Source: Ralstonia sp. RRA | GTDB taxonomy: Bacteria; Pseudomonadota; Gammaproteobacteria; Burkholderiales; Burkholderiaceae | DNA: 64,000 bases | NCBI RefSeq assembly: GCF_037023145.1 | Contig: NZ_CP146093.1 | Location: 62,001 to 126,000, forward strand | Direction: 5' to 3' | Part shown: piece by piece, positions 17,599 through 26,369 of the stretch | Layout: every line of letters begins with the position of its first letter | Numbering within the stretch: position 1 is the first letter of the stretch | Translations under genes and position numbers: made by a program | The notes under the pieces: generated by a model | What the model was told of the DNA's origin: nothing | Database searches by the model: none | What the model saw: only the letters and a program-made list of their open reading frames with translations

Positions 17599-18330
17599 AT
17601 GCACCTTGCATCCAGATACGCCGCCCTCATTCCGGTCGCCGCACTCTGCCTTGGCTTGGCCGCCTGCAGCGACAAGACAACCGATACAGCCAAGCAGATC
17701 AACCGGGAGATCGAGACAACCAAGACCATCTCCGACCCGGTTTCTGCTCTGGCCAAGCTCGATCCGCTGCAGGGTAGTGGTCGAGATGCCCTGACTGGTT
17801 GCGAAGTCGTCTGTGGCGATATTGTGCAAGCCATGGCCAACCTGGACGACGCACGCACGGCGCGGATCAAGCAAGCGATGGACCGGCTCACGCCGGCAAA
17901 GCTGGCGGAATACTTCGAGGGCGACTCGATGCTGCCCCTACGCGACGACATGGCGCCCCGCATTCTCGCGGCGGCCCAGGCTTCCACGGGTACCGCAGTC
18001 AATAGTCGGCTCCTGCGTGTTGCTGGCCAGATCGTGCGCGATGGAAAATACGTGATTCGTAGCTCCGACAAGGCGGCAGAGTTGTTCGCGCGCGCCTGGT
18101 TGGCGGGCGACCCGACCGCAGCGGCGAACAACGCGCAGCTCTACGATTCGTTGCATGACCTGAACAACGCCTACCTTTGGGCGTTACGCTGCCGAGCCGA
18201 GTGCCATCCTGATGACGGCTACCGCCCGGTCAACGCGGAATCGCTACGCAGCCGCCTATCCACGGCGGCGATCCGGCAGGCCGAACAGGCGGCACTCGAC
18301 CCCACCGTGCTGTCTCTCGCTGGGCGCTAG
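17599..18330 (+). CDS. Lipoprotein with Sel1/TPR-like repeats
   Basis: 243 aa. The signal peptide ends in a lipobox, LGLAACS (Cys about 23). The C-terminal half contains a Sel1-like unit, AAELFARAWLAGDPTAAANN, followed by NNAYLWALRC, of the kind that mediates protein-protein contacts. Cys pairs (CEVVC and CRAEC) could form disulfides in the periplasm. AGGTCGATC precedes the ATG. It lies directly after the bactofilin and before another secreted protein, so the block looks like an envelope-associated operon. Confidence 0.75.
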   Translation: MHLASRYAALIPVAALCLGLAACSDKTTDTAKQINREIETTKTISDPVSALAKLDPLQGSGRDALTGCEVVCGDIVQAMANLDDARTARIKQAMDRLTPAKLAEYFEGDSMLPLRDDMAPRILAAAQASTGTAVNSRLLRVAGQIVRDGKYVIRSSDKAAELFARAWLAGDPTAAANNAQLYDSLHDLNNAYLWALRCRAECHPDDGYRPVNAESLRSRLSTAAIRQAEQAALDPTVLSLAGR

Positions 18331-18340
18331 GGGAACCACC

Positions 18341-19030
18341 ATGCGCAAGATCTCGACCCTGACCGTTGCCCTCGTGCTTTTGAGCGCGGCACAGGTCGCA
18401 GACGCCGGCCGCGGTGGCGCTGGCGGTAGCTCGACAGCAAGTCGTAGTGCCGGAGGCATTTCGCGGTCTGCCGGCGCCAGCAAGCCCGGCACCTACCGAC
18501 CAGCGACCAACAGCCTTGCGCAGACTAGCACGCCAGGCGCGCGGGCGCGCGGCACACGCCGCAGTCTGCTGGAAGGTGGCGCACAGCCCTCCGCTCATTT
18601 GGCGCAGGTTATCCGCGAGCGTGAAAGCAGCGGCCCGGGATGGCTTGGCACCGCGTTCCTGGTGGCGCTGCTCAGCCGCCACGATCTCTCCGACAGTGAC
18701 CGCCACTGGCTGCAGGCCAAGATCGACGCGCTCGCCGACGACGAGGCTGATGACCAATCTGGTCTCGAACCCCCGCTCGTACCCACTGTCACGTTCCTGT
18801 ATGCCGGCCTGCAGGGCAATTTCATGACCGGTCGCGGGTCTACGATCCGCGTGACTGCGCACGGGACGCCTGTGAATCCGATTCCGGTGAGTTGCACCAT
18901 GCCCGAGGCACGCATCAGCACGGAAGGACCCGCTGCGGTGATCGTCTGGGAACCGCGCGCGCCAGCGGCCTATGTGCTCACATGCCAAGCGGGCGGGCAG
19001 CGCGATCGACGCCTGCTCAAGGCCGGGTAG
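18341..19030 (+). CDS. Secreted or periplasmic protein of unknown function
   Basis: 229 aa from ATG 18341 behind AGGGG, 10 bp after the lipoprotein gene. The signal peptide MRKISTLTVALVLLSAAQVADA is clear. The mature part begins with a Gly/Ser-rich flexible stretch, then a helical region (SDSDRHWLQAKIDALADDEA) and a C-terminal beta-rich region with two Cys (SCTMPEA, LTCQAGG) likely to pair. No family was recognised. Confidence 0.7.
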   Translation: MRKISTLTVALVLLSAAQVADAGRGGAGGSSTASRSAGGISRSAGASKPGTYRPATNSLAQTSTPGARARGTRRSLLEGGAQPSAHLAQVIRERESSGPGWLGTAFLVALLSRHDLSDSDRHWLQAKIDALADDEADDQSGLEPPLVPTVTFLYAGLQGNFMTGRGSTIRVTAHGTPVNPIPVSCTMPEARISTEGPAAVIVWEPRAPAAYVLTCQAGGQRDRRLLKAG

Positions 19031-19150
19031 CAACCTGGCGCCGGATGGACTCGTCCTACAAGACACACCGTACATCGCTCCGTGCATCGTTTTTTGCTCG
19101 GAAAACAGGGCCAGTCGGAATATCGTGTTGAACAAATCATTGGAGACGCC

Positions 19151-19438
19151 GTGGAACCCGTGAGCACCTTGATCGACTGGATTGATTGTCGTGAACGCAA
19201 GCCTTCCCCGCCTGAAACACCCTATAAGGAGTACCTGGTCTGGGTGGTGCAGTTGCTACCGAATGCCGCCGGCGGCATGTACTTGCTGCAATTCAGCCGT
19301 GAACGCAACGACTGGATGCCGCTACCGTATGGTCCTGCCGGTGCACCCATGGTCGTCACGCACTACAGTGAAGTTCTTGACGTATTGGGTTCCCCTGACC
19401 CCAAACCCTATGGCCCTCGAGGGCGTGAGTACCTTTGA
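19151..19438 (+). CDS. Small unknown protein, DUF551-like
   Basis: 95 aa if the GTG at 19151 is used; GGAG lies 5 nt upstream, which decides for this start over the longer frame. The N-terminal stretch IDWIDCRERKPSPPETPYKE resembles the W-I-x-x-x-x-R-x-P-x-P opening of DUF551 proteins, common in phages. The rest is unassigned. It is the last gene of the plus-strand block. Confidence 0.5.
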   Translation: MEPVSTLIDWIDCRERKPSPPETPYKEYLVWVVQLLPNAAGGMYLLQFSRERNDWMPLPYGPAGAPMVVTHYSEVLDVLGSPDPKPYGPRGREYL

Positions 19439-19470
19439 GGCGGGCGCTGCCGCACTTGCTCTTCAGGATA

Positions 19471-19501
19471 GAAAAAGAAAAAGGGGGCACTTGGCCCCCT
19501 T
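19471..19501 (-). terminator. Terminator for the minus-strand gene at 19613
   Basis: An 8-bp stem (AAGGGGGC / GCCCCCTT, loop 5) followed by TTTTTCTTTTTC on the minus strand. It lies between two convergent genes and may also slow plus-strand transcription. Confidence 0.8.
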
Positions 19502-19612
19502 GGTTTGCACCCCCACCATCGGGTGGGTTCTGACACACGCGTTTACCGCGTTCAGGATAAATCCACAGAAAGCCGCTTCGCGCATCAGCCCTTTCGCCAT
19601 GCCTAGCGCAAA

Positions 19613-20017
19613 TCAGGCCGCTGGTCCGGGCACCAGGATGAGCGTGTGCAACTCTTCAGCCGTGAACAGCCGGCTGATCGAGATCCAGGGCCGGCGCTCT
19701 GCGTCGCCATCACCATAGAAGGACACAAACGGTACGTGTCCATCCATGAGGCAGTGGAAGCGCCGCTTCGCGCTGCCGCCCTGCTCGATCTCGAAATCCG
19801 CGCCGTGCTGCAGTTCGAAGATCACTGATCCCTGTCGATACTGCACCGGCTGGCCATCGCGGCCACCGGCCGCGCCGATCAGTGCGGATTCGAACCAGTC
19901 GTCAAACCCGAGATCCGTACCACCCTCTTCTACAGCCTGTTTCCAGCGGCCAATCCACCCGAGGTCGGCCGCGCGAGGAAGAGACTCGATGTCGATCGGC
20001 TCTTCTTTGTCCATCAT
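19613..20017 (-). CDS. Unknown 134-aa protein
   Basis: ATG 20017 follows GGAGGAG (spacing 7); a second ATG follows at once. The product is acidic and soluble (PRAADLGWIGRWKQAVEEGG), with no recognised motif, signal or membrane segment. It stands alone between two terminators downstream of the VWA-metallopeptidase gene. Confidence 0.7.
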   Translation of the reverse strand: MMDKEEPIDIESLPRAADLGWIGRWKQAVEEGGTDLGFDDWFESALIGAAGGRDGQPVQYRQGSVIFELQHGADFEIEQGGSAKRRFHCLMDGHVPFVSFYGDGDAERRPWISISRLFTAEELHTLILVPGPAA

Positions 20018-20130
20018 GATGTTGCTCCTCCGGGCACAGGACTAGATATGTCGAGTGCCACAAAAATTTTGATCGATTTCGGCACGCGGTCAAATTGGGC
20101 GGAACACCCACCAACCGATGCCGGAGCAAA

Positions 20131-20158
20131 GAAATGCCCCGGGATGGCCCGGGGCAAT
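20131..20158 (-). terminator. Terminator after the VWA-metallopeptidase gene
   Basis: Stem TGCCCCGGG / CCCGGGGCA with loop CCAT, followed on the minus strand by TTTCTTT. It lies 3 bp after the gene's stop codon. Confidence 0.75.
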
Positions 20159-20160
20159 GG

Positions 20161-21378
20161 TCAGACGATGACCTCGATGCAATCGCCGAATGGCGGGGTA
20201 TGGATTCTGCGCAACGGTGTGGTTGAGGCCCACAGCACCGGATACTCCGGCGGCACTTCGGGGAACGTGCCATACATGTCCGTCAGATAGGCGAGAAACG
20301 CCGGCCGAAAGCCCTGTTCCTCCACCCACTCGAACGGCGGTGCGAAGCAGGTACCGCCGCCGCCTTTCACAGGCGCCAGTTCAAGCGCATCACCGGGCTC
20401 GAACACCTGCACCTGCGTGACACGCGCGTCACAGTCGATGACGATCAGCCGCGATGGCTTCACTTCATCGAAAACGCGGTGGATCTCGGATGCGAACTGG
20501 CGTTGCGTTTCATCGAACACCGAGCCACTCGAATCGCGCACAAACACGGCGTCCCCCACCCGCCGGCTATGAAGCGCCGGCAAATAGAGACCAAGGTGCG
20601 TGAAGCGGCGGTTCGGTATCGACCAGCTGTAGTCGGCTTGGGCCGACTCGCTTGCAAAGCGCGCGAGGGCCGCACGCCAATCGACCGCCGGCGTAACCAG
20701 TTGGTCAACCACGGTCTGCAGATCCGCACCGAACTTGCCGCGCATCTTGGCCACCTGCGCAGCCTTCATCGCCGCGACTTTCCACTGCGTCTCCGTCGAG
20801 GCCTGGTCATTGCCGCGATCCTTGCGGATGTCGCCGGGCTCATACGTCGGGCTGCCGTCGGCGTTGCCACCTTCGGCAGCGCCCTGCCCTTGTGCCGCAT
20901 CGGATGCGTTCGGGTCGCGCGATGGCAGCCCAGCGCCCGTACCGCGAGCGCCCTGGGCCTGAGGCTCTTGGGGAGCCTCAGGTGGCCGTTCCTGGCGGAG
21001 CACCGCATAAATCTCCTCTGCTGACTTGCCAGTGAAGCGTTCCTCCAGCAGTGCGCCTTTCGGGAGCTTCAAGTTGGCAGCGAGCACAACCGGATTGACC
21101 GCATAGTCACAGGCCGCGTTCCACAGCTTCTGATCGCGATTGCCACGCCGCCAGCAATGCCCGCTGGCGGGGTGCAGCACCTCATGAGCGAGACACCCAC
21201 GCAGTTCAAGATCGTCCAAGGTGGCCACGAACTGCGCGTTGTAGCCAAGCGCCCGGCCGTCAACCCAGAACGTGTGGCACGTGGGGTCTTCGACAGGCTT
21301 CAGACGAAGCGCCAGCGCCCCGAAGAAAGGGTGGTTCAGCACCAGTTGACCACGCTGCTTGATGATCCGTTCGAGCAT
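20161..21378 (-). CDS. VWA-domain metallopeptidase-like protein (DUF2201 type)
   Basis: 405 aa from ATG 21378 (GAGGTG 6 nt upstream; a GTG two codons earlier is an alternative). The N-terminal part holds a zinc-peptidase-like HEVLHPASGH (about 65-74). The middle has an Ala/Pro-rich acidic linker. The C-terminal part is VWA-like with a MIDAS-type RDSSGSV and LIVIDCDARV. Known: this two-domain family is commonly encoded next to a MoxR-type ATPase, as here, and the trio is thought to act as an ATPase-driven chaperone or remodelling system. Its target on this plasmid is unknown. Confidence 0.75.
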   Translation of the reverse strand: MLERIIKQRGQLVLNHPFFGALALRLKPVEDPTCHTFWVDGRALGYNAQFVATLDDLELRGCLAHEVLHPASGHCWRRGNRDQKLWNAACDYAVNPVVLAANLKLPKGALLEERFTGKSAEEIYAVLRQERPPEAPQEPQAQGARGTGAGLPSRDPNASDAAQGQGAAEGGNADGSPTYEPGDIRKDRGNDQASTETQWKVAAMKAAQVAKMRGKFGADLQTVVDQLVTPAVDWRAALARFASESAQADYSWSIPNRRFTHLGLYLPALHSRRVGDAVFVRDSSGSVFDETQRQFASEIHRVFDEVKPSRLIVIDCDARVTQVQVFEPGDALELAPVKGGGGTCFAPPFEWVEEQGFRPAFLAYLTDMYGTFPEVPPEYPVLWASTTPLRRIHTPPFGDCIEVIV

Positions 21379-21387
21379 GGCCACACC

Positions 21388-22311
21388 TCACGAGGCAAGG
21401 AGGAAACTGAGCGCAGACGAATCGCCAAGTGCCGGTGCTGCCGGCGTGCTGAGCGCGCCGGTCATGTACACCGCCATCTGCGCCTCGATCTCCATCGCCT
21501 TCTCCGCCACCTTCTGGCGAAGATCGGCCGAATCCTTCAATTCGGCGCCCGTGTAGCAAGCCAGGTGATTGCGCGTCTCGTTCAGGATGTCCGTCAATGC
21601 CGGATCCTGTGTGAAGTTCAACGTCGGAAGCAGGTCACACAGTTCGCGCACCTTGTCGACAACGCCCAGCCGGACGTTGCGTCCCGCGTACAGACGGTTG
21701 GCGAAGTGCTGCACAGCGTCGTAGAGGCGGCCGACGATGTCTTCGTTGGCCGTCTTGACCGCGCTGAACACCCGCTCGTCCATATCCGCCTTGATGCCGT
21801 CCAGCACGTTGGCCGGCAAGTTGATGCCGAACTGGCTTGCGTCCGGAAACGGCAAGGGAGACAGGCGTATACCGAACTTGGTCGACAGCGCTTCGAGGGT
21901 CGGGTAGTCCGCCTCGGTATAGAGCCCGTTGAGAGCACCCTTGGCCTGCTCCTTCAACGCTGGGTATTCGGCGAGAAAGGCTGACGTGGCTTCACGGAAC
22001 TCGTCTTGAAACTCGCGCAGCCGGTCAGCGACCTTTAGGTAAACAGCCGTGGGCAGCAAACGCACGCCAAGCTGGTCGTATTCGAGGGTGTGCGCATTGA
22101 AGAAGGCACGTGCTTGCGTGGCGATGCTGCACACGCTCTTGTAAGAAATGGCATCGTCGGTCAGGAGCTTCTTGTTGAAGCGCCCGATGTCTTTGGTGGC
22201 GTGGTTCTTTTCCACCTCTTCCGTGGCGCGGGTATCGAAGCGACGTGCGCGCCAAACGGAGATGCCAAGGGATGCGAGCATGACACGCTCGTGAACGTTG
22301 AGGATGTTCAT
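21388..22311 (-). CDS. DUF3150-like protein of the MoxR-VWA trio
   Basis: 307 aa from ATG 22311 (AAGAGG 8 nt upstream, preferred to the longer frame). The product is almost all helical (VHERVMLASLGISVWRARRF near the start). A gene of this type usually stands between a MoxR ATPase and a VWA-metallopeptidase, as here. I assign DUF3150 from length, composition and place, which is an inference. Spacing to the next gene is 9 bp, so the trio is one transcript. Confidence 0.6.
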   Translation of the reverse strand: MNILNVHERVMLASLGISVWRARRFDTRATEEVEKNHATKDIGRFNKKLLTDDAISYKSVCSIATQARAFFNAHTLEYDQLGVRLLPTAVYLKVADRLREFQDEFREATSAFLAEYPALKEQAKGALNGLYTEADYPTLEALSTKFGIRLSPLPFPDASQFGINLPANVLDGIKADMDERVFSAVKTANEDIVGRLYDAVQHFANRLYAGRNVRLGVVDKVRELCDLLPTLNFTQDPALTDILNETRNHLACYTGAELKDSADLRQKVAEKAMEIEAQMAVYMTGALSTPAAPALGDSSALSFLLAS

Positions 22312-22372
22312 GGAAATAGCCTCTTGAAATGAAAAGCGGCGAGCCAAAGCTCGCCGCATGGGATGTACTGCT
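22312..22372 (-). promoter_or_regulatory. Hairpin leader of the DUF3150-like gene
   Basis: On the minus strand CATCCCAT precedes a perfect 9-bp stem (GCGGCGAGC / GCTCGCCGC, loop TTTG) and then TTTTC, ending about 20 nt before the start codon. It resembles the H2 hairpins of other backbone genes and could also act as a partial terminator between the MoxR and DUF3150-like genes. Confidence 0.5.
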
Positions 22373-22387
22373 TGAAAGGGAACCGGT

Positions 22388-23452
22388 TTACCGGCCGTCC
22401 ATCGCGGCACCGATCCAGCCGGATTGCGCTGCAATGAAAGCCGGCACGGAAACGATAGACTCGTCACGGCGGATCGCGTCGCTGATCATCATCGTTGCGC
22501 AGTCACCGTCACCGCCCGCTTGCATGCGGTCGGCGTAGACGAGGACGCGATCGATGTTCGCGACCGTGGTTTGACTCGCAACTGCCGTCGCAATCCCGAT
22601 GCGCGCCGAGGGCTCCTCCGGGATGGAGGCAGTGTCCGGCGCAAACAGAACGCTTGCCACAGAGGGGAGACTGCGAAAGGTCTCGCGAAACGCCTGGAAC
22701 TCGGTCGCGGCACCAGCGCCGACAGCACCGGTGAACACGATTGCTTCCAAGCCAGCTGGCACCACGGGCATCTGCTTCCCAACCGCGCCCCAGCCTCGCG
22801 GCGACGGCAGGTTCTCGATATCACGCGTGCGCTCCTTCGCCACCAGCAGATCCGGCTTGAAGCGCAGGAACGCGATCAGTTCAGCGGGAAGCTGCGACTT
22901 CACAGCCCATGCCGCCCAGGCATCAACGTTTGGCACAAGCTCGACGATGGTCGCAAACCGCGACTTCACCGGATCGAGAATGCCAGACACGCCGGCGTTG
23001 TCGGTCCGGCGATTCGTCGCCGCCAAGAACGTCACATGCTCGGGAAGCTTGTGCTCGCCGATGCGGCGCGCGAGCAGCAGTTGCATCTTGGCGGCTTGAA
23101 CCGCCTGAGACGCTTGACCGAGGTCGTCGAAGAACCAGACCAACGGCTCTTTCGCGTGTAACACCCTCTCCAGATCCCCGAACGGCAGGAACCTGGCGGA
23201 TTGGCCATCCGCGCCGGGGAACGGCAGGCCCTTGGAGTCTGTCGGGTCCTCGACCACCGGATGCGAGATCAGCAGGTCGTAGCCGGCGCGCTCTGCAGCC
23301 GCGGCTGCGATGTCGGATTTCCCGACACCTGGCGCGCCAGTCACGAGCACGGGCAGGTGTGCCGGAATGTAGGCAGCCAACAGGGTCTCCAGTTGCGACG
23401 GGGAAACCTGATTGGTGAGGGGCGTAACTTGATCGGTAAGGGTATTGTCCAT
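22388..23452 (-). CDS. MoxR-type AAA+ ATPase
   Basis: 354 aa. Walker A GAPGVGKS is at 39-46, Walker B-like LVWFFDDLG at about 103-111, sensor-1 region FLAATNRR at about 142-149, and a following arginine-rich helix is present. Known: MoxR AAA+ proteins work with VWA-domain partners in protein activation or remodelling. The VWA partner and a DUF3150-like protein follow in the same operon. The first 20 residues are polar. ATG 23452 has no strong ribosome site. The leader carries H1 (copy 3) and H2. Confidence 0.82.
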   Translation of the reverse strand: MDNTLTDQVTPLTNQVSPSQLETLLAAYIPAHLPVLVTGAPGVGKSDIAAAAAERAGYDLLISHPVVEDPTDSKGLPFPGADGQSARFLPFGDLERVLHAKEPLVWFFDDLGQASQAVQAAKMQLLLARRIGEHKLPEHVTFLAATNRRTDNAGVSGILDPVKSRFATIVELVPNVDAWAAWAVKSQLPAELIAFLRFKPDLLVAKERTRDIENLPSPRGWGAVGKQMPVVPAGLEAIVFTGAVGAGAATEFQAFRETFRSLPSVASVLFAPDTASIPEEPSARIGIATAVASQTTVANIDRVLVYADRMQAGGDGDCATMMISDAIRRDESIVSVPAFIAAQSGWIGAAMDGR

Positions 23453-23585
23453 GGGGTATCACTTGACGAAAACCCACGGAATCCACGCCCACAGGGAGTA
23501 GACCCCTGTGGGATGGTTGAAGAAACGGCCGATGCTGCCGGCGTTGGATCGATGCGTCGGAGACGCGAGGAAAAACAGTGTTTGG
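23453..23585 (-). promoter_or_regulatory. Leader with H1 (copy 3) and H2 upstream of the MoxR operon
   Basis: H1 is 23549-23566 (GCGTC-TCC-GACGC-ATCGA on the minus strand). H2 is 23488-23512, a stem CCCACAGGG / CCCTGTGGG with a 7-nt loop. The start codon is 96 nt after H1. No -10 hexamer lies 13 nt before H1 in this copy. Confidence 0.7.
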
Positions 23586-23681
23586 GTTGGCTCAGGCCAG
23601 TCCGAACAGCGCTTTTCAGCAAGGAGAGGTTAGCAGGTTGCGCGGCGCGGCGCCACACGCGCAAGGGGGTAGAAACGGCCG

Positions 23682-23708
23682 CCCTGCCCCCGTGATGGAG
23701 GGGCAGGG
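23682..23708 (-). terminator. Hairpin terminator after the 512-aa gene
   Basis: Stem CCCTGCCCC / GGGGGCAGGG with an 8-nt loop, then CGGCCGTTTC on the minus strand; the T-run is weak. It separates the 512-aa gene from the MoxR leader. Confidence 0.5.
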
Positions 23709-23732
23709 ACTGGCGCGTGAAAGAGATTGGCG

Positions 23733-25271
23733 TCAGGCGTACGCCGGCACACGCTCTGCCGGTGTACTCAAGCAAGCGCGTGCATAGTCCAGGGTGCCGT
23801 CCTTCACCTTCAGTGGCCTGCCCAGGTCGCGCTTCGGATCGACGAAGAGGTAGCTGACAGCATTGCCGCGCCGCGAAGGAACAATCTGCGAGAAGCCTTC
23901 CGCGATGCACAGGTCGACGTACTGCTTGCCGGTCATGACCTGCCCACCGCCGACGGAATAGCGTACCGACTCAGCAGTCTTCTTTGCCTGCTCCATGGCC
24001 TCAATGCGGCGCTTCTCCGCCTTGGCCTCGGCCGCATGCTGCTCCCACACGTCCTGCTCCTGCTGGGCGAACCCGCACATGCTGAAGATGGCGCGCCGGC
24101 GCGCTGCTCCCGTTACCGTCAGCAGGTTGACCCCGATGACTTCACGAATGGCGCGCTTGCTCGATTTGTTGTTGGGCTGGTCCAGAATCTCGAGCAGCCC
24201 AGCGACATTACGCTCCAACAACAGCGAGGCAATCATGTTGCCGTAGTGGTAGTTTCTGCAATTGCGTTGGCGCTCGGCCATCATCATCTGCAGCTCGAAA
24301 CGGCGCTTCGAAAGGTTACCGTCCTCCCGCTCCTGCCGAAGCCGCGCCACCGTCTTCTCATACACGCTCTCGTTGACGCACTCCGTCACGCGCTTGGCCA
24401 ACGGCGAAAGCGGCTCTGCGTCAGGCCCCTCTGCGAGCTGAAGTGTCGGCGCCGTGAGTGGGCCGAGGATCTTCGCGTCGTAGAACGCGTCGTCGATGTC
24501 GATATAGGAGCTACCGACCGGCAAGGCCCGAACGATGGCGAGCAGCTTCGACACGTTTTGCTCGGTCATCGCCATCTTCTCGCGTCTGAGCACATCACAC
24601 AGGTCCCGCAGCGTCTCCGCCGGCAGCGCGCCGCGTAGCACTGGGAACTCAATGAGAGCGTTCAGCCATTCCAAGCCGTGAGGGATCGCCGTGCTCGTGT
24701 GACGGTAGAAGTTGAGGATGCAATCCTTGACGCGCTCGCCACGTTGTAGCGCGTAGGCGACGTGCCATTCATGCCCCTTGCACGCCCCTCCGCCCGGATA
24801 GGCGTGTGGCCCGCCTGTTCCGAAGCCAAACCGGCGAAGTAGCTCGTCCGTGATGAAGCGCTGCGGACTCTCGACTTGGAACTCCGAGAAAAGCGAGCCC
24901 TCCTTCAGGCGTTCAGGATCGATCAGGTATTCGCTCTCGTAGGCCAGCGCGCTTGCGGCAAGGACAGCTTCCCAGGATTCAAAGCTGACCTCGTAGGGCC
25001 GCAGCAGCTTGCCGTCCGGTTTCAGGATGATCCGCTCGACTTCGGTGATCACGTGCAAGAGGATCTCGTGCACCGTGCCGTCGGGACGCAGCCCGATTCG
25101 GCCGCGTGGCAGACCAACGACGGGGATTGGACCATTTTCGACGGTATGTACAGTGAACGAGTCCGCGGTGAATTTGCGCGGAATCGATTTGTCGGCGTTC
25201 AGGAGGGCCAAGACGCCGGCCATCGTTGTGCGGGTCTCGGTCTTCGTATGGTTGATGGTGATGATGTACAT
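23733..25271 (-). CDS. Unknown 512-aa protein
   Basis: ATG 25271 has GGAG 8 nt upstream, so I start here and not at the longer frame. The N-terminus is beta-rich (MYIITINHTKTETRTTMAGV) and the middle is helical and Leu-rich. About residues 390-440 form a charged coiled coil (AEAKAEKRRIEAMEQAKK). It has no signal, membrane segment or motif that I recognise. It is the largest unknown protein of the backbone and lies between two hairpin leaders. Confidence 0.75.
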   Translation of the reverse strand: MYIITINHTKTETRTTMAGVLALLNADKSIPRKFTADSFTVHTVENGPIPVVGLPRGRIGLRPDGTVHEILLHVITEVERIILKPDGKLLRPYEVSFESWEAVLAASALAYESEYLIDPERLKEGSLFSEFQVESPQRFITDELLRRFGFGTGGPHAYPGGGACKGHEWHVAYALQRGERVKDCILNFYRHTSTAIPHGLEWLNALIEFPVLRGALPAETLRDLCDVLRREKMAMTEQNVSKLLAIVRALPVGSSYIDIDDAFYDAKILGPLTAPTLQLAEGPDAEPLSPLAKRVTECVNESVYEKTVARLRQEREDGNLSKRRFELQMMMAERQRNCRNYHYGNMIASLLLERNVAGLLEILDQPNNKSSKRAIREVIGVNLLTVTGAARRRAIFSMCGFAQQEQDVWEQHAAEAKAEKRRIEAMEQAKKTAESVRYSVGGGQVMTGKQYVDLCIAEGFSQIVPSRRGNAVSYLFVDPKRDLGRPLKVKDGTLDYARACLSTPAERVPAYA

Positions 25272-25340
25272 GAACGTTGCTCCAATAAGGACTGGGGCAA
25301 CGCGCCCCACCGGGGCGATTGCCCCTGGTGGGATGGAAGG
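25272..25340 (-). promoter_or_regulatory. H2-type hairpin leader of the 512-aa gene
   Basis: Positions 25305-25332 form on the minus strand CCCACC-A-GGGGC, loop AATC, GCCCC-GGTGGG, preceded by CAT. The hairpin ends about 33 nt before the start codon. No H1 is present. Confidence 0.6.
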
Positions 25341-25356
25341 AATTGAAGGCCGCGCG

Positions 25357-25737
25357 TCAGTGCGACTTGCGGCGCCTCTTTGTCGCGGCAGCAGCGTCGA
25401 CACGCATCGCGACGACTTGGCCGATCAGTTGCTCGTCGGCAATGCGCCAGATGGGGAACGTCGCATAGCCGCTGCGAATGACGCGCCCGGTATCAGCAAA
25501 CGCGCCCGTGTGCAGCAGTGCTTGGCACATATCCTGCGGCACCAGCCCCGAAGAAAATGCAAACTCGTCGTCTGCGAGCGGAGCGTGCCGGATGTTGGTG
25601 GACAACGAGGCATAGCGCAGACCGTCGTCCGCCGCGTGCAGATGAACTGCGACGTGCATATCCGTGTAGAGCTGCACGGCGATCGTCACGCCCGCTGGGA
25701 ATGATGCCAAGCCGGCACCGACGACTTGATGGCCCAT
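25357..25737 (-). CDS. Unknown 126-aa protein
   Basis: ATG 25737 follows AAGGAG (spacing 6). The product starts MGHQVVGAGLASFPAGVTIA and ends with a Lys/Arg-rich tail (TKRRRKSH), which may bind nucleic acid. No domain was recognised. It lies upstream of the 512-aa gene in the same direction. Confidence 0.65.
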   Translation of the reverse strand: MGHQVVGAGLASFPAGVTIAVQLYTDMHVAVHLHAADDGLRYASLSTNIRHAPLADDEFAFSSGLVPQDMCQALLHTGAFADTGRVIRSGYATFPIWRIADEQLIGQVVAMRVDAAAATKRRRKSH

Positions 25738-25795
25738 GGAGAACTCCTTGTTGTACGCGGAGTGCCCCATCGGGGACGCACCCCGCGTGGGTTGT
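25738..25795 (-). promoter_or_regulatory. H2-type hairpin leader of the 126-aa gene
   Basis: Positions 25765-25791 read on the minus strand CCCACG-CGGGG, loop TGCG, TCCCCG-ATGGGG, preceded by CAA. The hairpin ends 27 nt before the start codon, as in the neighbouring leaders. Confidence 0.6.
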
Positions 25796-25859
25796 TGGAT
25801 GAAATGGTGATGCGGCGGCGTCAATGACTGACGACCATCCTGCGACTTGAGGTGGAGAT

Positions 25860-26369
25860 TTAATCGTCAGCCTGGTGCCAATTGCTCTCGCGCTCCTTTG
25901 CGACTGCAACAGCCTCTTCAAGCGTCGGCACGGCTTCACCGTAATGCACGTCGCAATCTCCGCCTTGGTACGAGACTTCCAGCCCCGGGAGGTAGCCTGC
26001 TGGCGACTGCGCAACGCTCGCGCGTGTTTCGCGCAGACCGTCAAAGTCCATTCGCCACCTGCCAAACCAAACGGTCGGTGGGTGACGCTCGGCGTATTCG
26101 TCATCTTCCTTTCCCTGCCGGCGGCCATCGCGAAAGTGCATCTCAAGCGAGCCGCCATCGGCTACAAAGACCGGAATGCGGTCGCTATCGATGGCCTGCA
26201 TTCCTGCAAGTTCTGCCGCCCATTCGGCACGCTCCTGCAGCTCCCGGCTGCCGATCGGGTCAACCGACGACAAGACGCGCGAGAGCGACATGAGAACGCT
26301 TGCCCCGAGGGGGTCAAGCTTACAGTTGTATGCCAACGCCTGGCATTCGGGTGAACGGATTGAAATCAT
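25860..26369 (-). CDS. Unknown 169-aa protein
   Basis: ATG 26369 follows AAGGAGG (spacing 7). The product is soluble and acidic, with a Trp-rich centre (PTVWFGRWRMDFDGLRE) and a helical C-terminus. No known motif was seen. It is the first gene after an internal terminator. Confidence 0.7.
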   Translation of the reverse strand: MISIRSPECQALAYNCKLDPLGASVLMSLSRVLSSVDPIGSRELQERAEWAAELAGMQAIDSDRIPVFVADGGSLEMHFRDGRRQGKEDDEYAERHPPTVWFGRWRMDFDGLRETRASVAQSPAGYLPGLEVSYQGGDCDVHYGEAVPTLEEAVAVAKERESNWHQADD

